Source: Catellatospora bangladeshensis (GTDB lineage Bacteria; Actinomycetota; Actinomycetes; Mycobacteriales; Micromonosporaceae). Taken from it: a stretch of 64,000 nt of DNA. The translations under genes and the position numbers were made by a program. Shown one piece after another: positions 62,838-64,000 of the stretch. The first letter of the stretch is position 1. Each line of letters begins with the position of its first letter. The stretch lies in NCBI RefSeq assembly GCF_016862575.1, contig NZ_BONF01000003.1:1-64000 (forward strand). Direction: 5' to 3'. The notes beneath the pieces were generated by a model. That model had not been told where the DNA came from. It was given only the letters and a program-made list of their open reading frames with translations, and did not search any database.

Positions 62838-63869
62838 ATGACGCAGATGGTTGATCTTCGCAGCGACACCGTGACCAGGCCGACCGCGGCGATGCGGGCG
62901 GCGATGGCGGCCGCCGAGGTCGGTGACGACGTGTACGGCGAGGACCCCACGGTCATCGCGCTGGAGCAGCGGGTGGCGCGGCTGTTCGGGCACGAGGCGG
63001 CGCTGTTCGCGCCGAGCGGCTCGATGGCCAACCAGATCGCGCTGCAGCTGGTCGTGCCGCCCGCGCACGAGCTGCTGTGCGACGCGAACGCGCACGTGGT
63101 GACGTACGAGTTCGGCGCCGCCGCGGCCATCGGCGGCATCTCCACCCGGACCTGGCCGTTCGCGGGCGGGCAGCTCGACGTCGACGTGATCGCCTCGATG
63201 ATCCGCCCGGACGGCTACTGGGCCGTGCCGACGCGCGCCATCGCGGTCGAGCAGACGCACAACATGGCGGGCGGCGTGGTGATCGGGCTCGACACGCTGC
63301 GCGCGCTGCGCGGCGTCGCCGACGCGGCCGGGGCGGCGCTGCACTGCGACGGGGCACGCATCTGGCACGCCCACGTCGCCGACGGCGTGCCGCTGGCCGA
63401 GTACGGCGCGCTGTTCGACACGATGTCGGTGTGCCTGTCCAAGGGCCTCGGCGCGCCGGTCGGCTCGGTGGTGGTGGGCAGCGCCGAGAACATCGCCAAG
63501 GCGCGCTGGATCCGCAAGCGCATGGGCGGCGGGATGCGCCAGGCCGGCATCCTCGCCGCGGCCGGCCTGTACGCCCTGGAGCACCACATCGACCGGCTCG
63601 CCGACGACCACGCCCGCGCCCGGCGGCTGGCCGACGCGCTCGCGCCCTACGGCGTGGTGGACGCCGACCGGGTGCGCACGAACCTGGTGCTGCTGGACCT
63701 GAGCAAGACCGCGCTCGACGCGCACGGCCTGGCCGGGCGCGCCCGAGAGCAGGGAGTGCTGGTGAGCGTCATCGCCCCGCGTACCGTCCGCCTCATCACC
63801 CACCTCGACGCCGACGACGCCGCGGTGGACCGCGCCATCGCGGTCCTGAGCCCGCTCCTCGCCGCCTGA
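62838..63869 (+). CDS. low-specificity L-threonine aldolase (GntG family)
   Basis: A 343-residue fold-type I PLP enzyme cleaving threonine or allo-threonine to glycine and acetaldehyde. Motifs: [19 protein letters not shown] at the N terminus, [11 protein letters not shown] near 28, [11 protein letters not shown] near 168, and the Schiff-base Lys in [14 protein letters not shown] (K202). The start ATG 62838 follows GACGAGGC-type context without a strong ribosome binding site. The gene ends just before repeat element F. Confidence 0.92.
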   Translation: MTQMVDLRSDTVTRPTAAMRAAMAAAEVGDDVYGEDPTVIALEQRVARLFGHEAALFAPSGSMANQIALQLVVPPAHELLCDANAHVVTYEFGAAAAIGGISTRTWPFAGGQLDVDVIASMIRPDGYWAVPTRAIAVEQTHNMAGGVVIGLDTLRALRGVADAAGAALHCDGARIWHAHVADGVPLAEYGALFDTMSVCLSKGLGAPVGSVVVGSAENIAKARWIRKRMGGGMRQAGILAAAGLYALEHHIDRLADDHARARRLADALAPYGVVDADRVRTNLVLLDLSKTALDAHGLAGRAREQGVLVSVIAPRTVRLITHLDADDAAVDRAIAVLSPLLAA

Positions 63870-63871
63870 GC

Positions 63872-63940
63872 CGATCTTGCGCGAACTGTGGGGACGACAC
63901 GCCCGAATCGGGCAGATGGGCAACAGTTCGCGCAAGATCG
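63872..63940. repeat. inverted repeat, CGATCTTGCG family copy 2 (element F)
   Basis: Arms 63872-63889 and 63923-63940 are perfectly complementary over 18 bases. The loop shares CGACACGC, CGGGCA and GGGCA blocks, in the same order and spacing, with element E at 32390-32458. It begins 3 bases past the threonine aldolase stop codon and lies between two probably convergent genes. Confidence 0.85.
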
Positions 63941-63963
63941 ACGCCAGATGTGGCGCGGGAGGC

Positions 63964-64000
63964 TCAGGCCTCGGGGTGCTCGGTGACGTTCTGGAGGTAG
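63964..64000 (-). CDS. possible C-terminal end of a minus-strand gene cut by the window
   Basis: Reading the minus strand from 64000, an open frame ends in YLQNVTEHPEA with TGA at 63964-63966. The residues look protein-like and a convergent gene here would fit the position of repeat element F. Only 11-12 codons are visible, so identity cannot be given. Confidence 0.35.
   Translation of the reverse strand, partial: YLQNVTEHPEA

Overview
The window is high-GC actinobacterial DNA, most likely from Micromonosporales (Micromonosporaceae such as Micromonospora, Actinoplanes or Catellatospora). This is inferred from very high third-position GC, frequent GTG/TTG starts, 4-base start/stop overlaps, a diheme qcrC with qcrA and qcrB, the actinobacterial oxidase subunit CtaF, a class II DAHP synthase and a PimB'-type mannosyltransferase. 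I find 63 supportable coding regions (one cut by the window end), no rRNA or tRNA, no CRISPR array, no prophage and no transposase.

Layout. 1-5.6 kb: an AzlC/AzlD amino-acid exporter pair, then a tightly overlapping ABC exporter plus DesK/DesR-like two-component operon and a DUF3043 membrane protein. 5.7-10.7 kb: murA, nadA, a glycerate kinase and an oxidoreductase divergent from a MarR regulator, separated by four 14-bp palindromes at an exact 15-bp period. 11.2-22.5 kb: Fe-S and sulfur genes (erpA, adenosine kinase, TusA, cysteine desulfurase) followed by the aerobic respiratory block ctaC-ctaF, trpD, an atypical receiver, a CtaG-like protein, ctaE and qcrCAB. Oxidase subunit I (ctaD) is not present. 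22.5-33.8 kb: P450, alpha/beta hydrolase, RAM-domain regulator, sugar-nucleotide transferase, NUDIX, short Rel/SpoT protein, DnaQ-UvrC fusion, NYN protein and M48 protease.

33.9-48.3 kb: pimB-like, a glutamate-cysteine ligase family enzyme, HIT protein, two-component pair, acyl-CoA synthetase, SRPBCC protein, ROK glucokinase, phosphodiesterase-fold protein, flavin monooxygenase plus hydrolase, and a PlsC acyltransferase. 48.3-56.8 kb: a large adenylate-cyclase/AAA signalling protein, a secreted GH5-CBM2 glycanase with a CebR-like operator, a Crp/Fnr regulator and an APH-fold protein without catalytic aspartates. 56.8-64 kb: an exoribonuclease, a phosphofructokinase with PPi-type residues, proC, a class II DAHP synthase and a threonine aldolase. 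The order of many of these genes (adoK, ctaC/F, trpD, ctaE, qcrCAB, DnaQ-UvrC, pimB, fadD, SRPBCC, plsC, exoribonuclease, aroG) recalls the M. tuberculosis Rv2178c-Rv2204c region.

The strongest unexplained signal is a set of intergenic inverted repeats with 12-21 bp arms and structured loops. Three share one arm motif and two of these share an identical 14-base loop core; two others, 31 kb apart, form a second family. They look like non-autonomous repetitive elements that have also become gene boundaries. Other points of interest are the MarR operator array, two enzyme-fold proteins lacking catalytic residues, the CebR-like site near a cyclase/Crp pair, and an unannotated 58-residue reading frame in the longest gene-free stretch.
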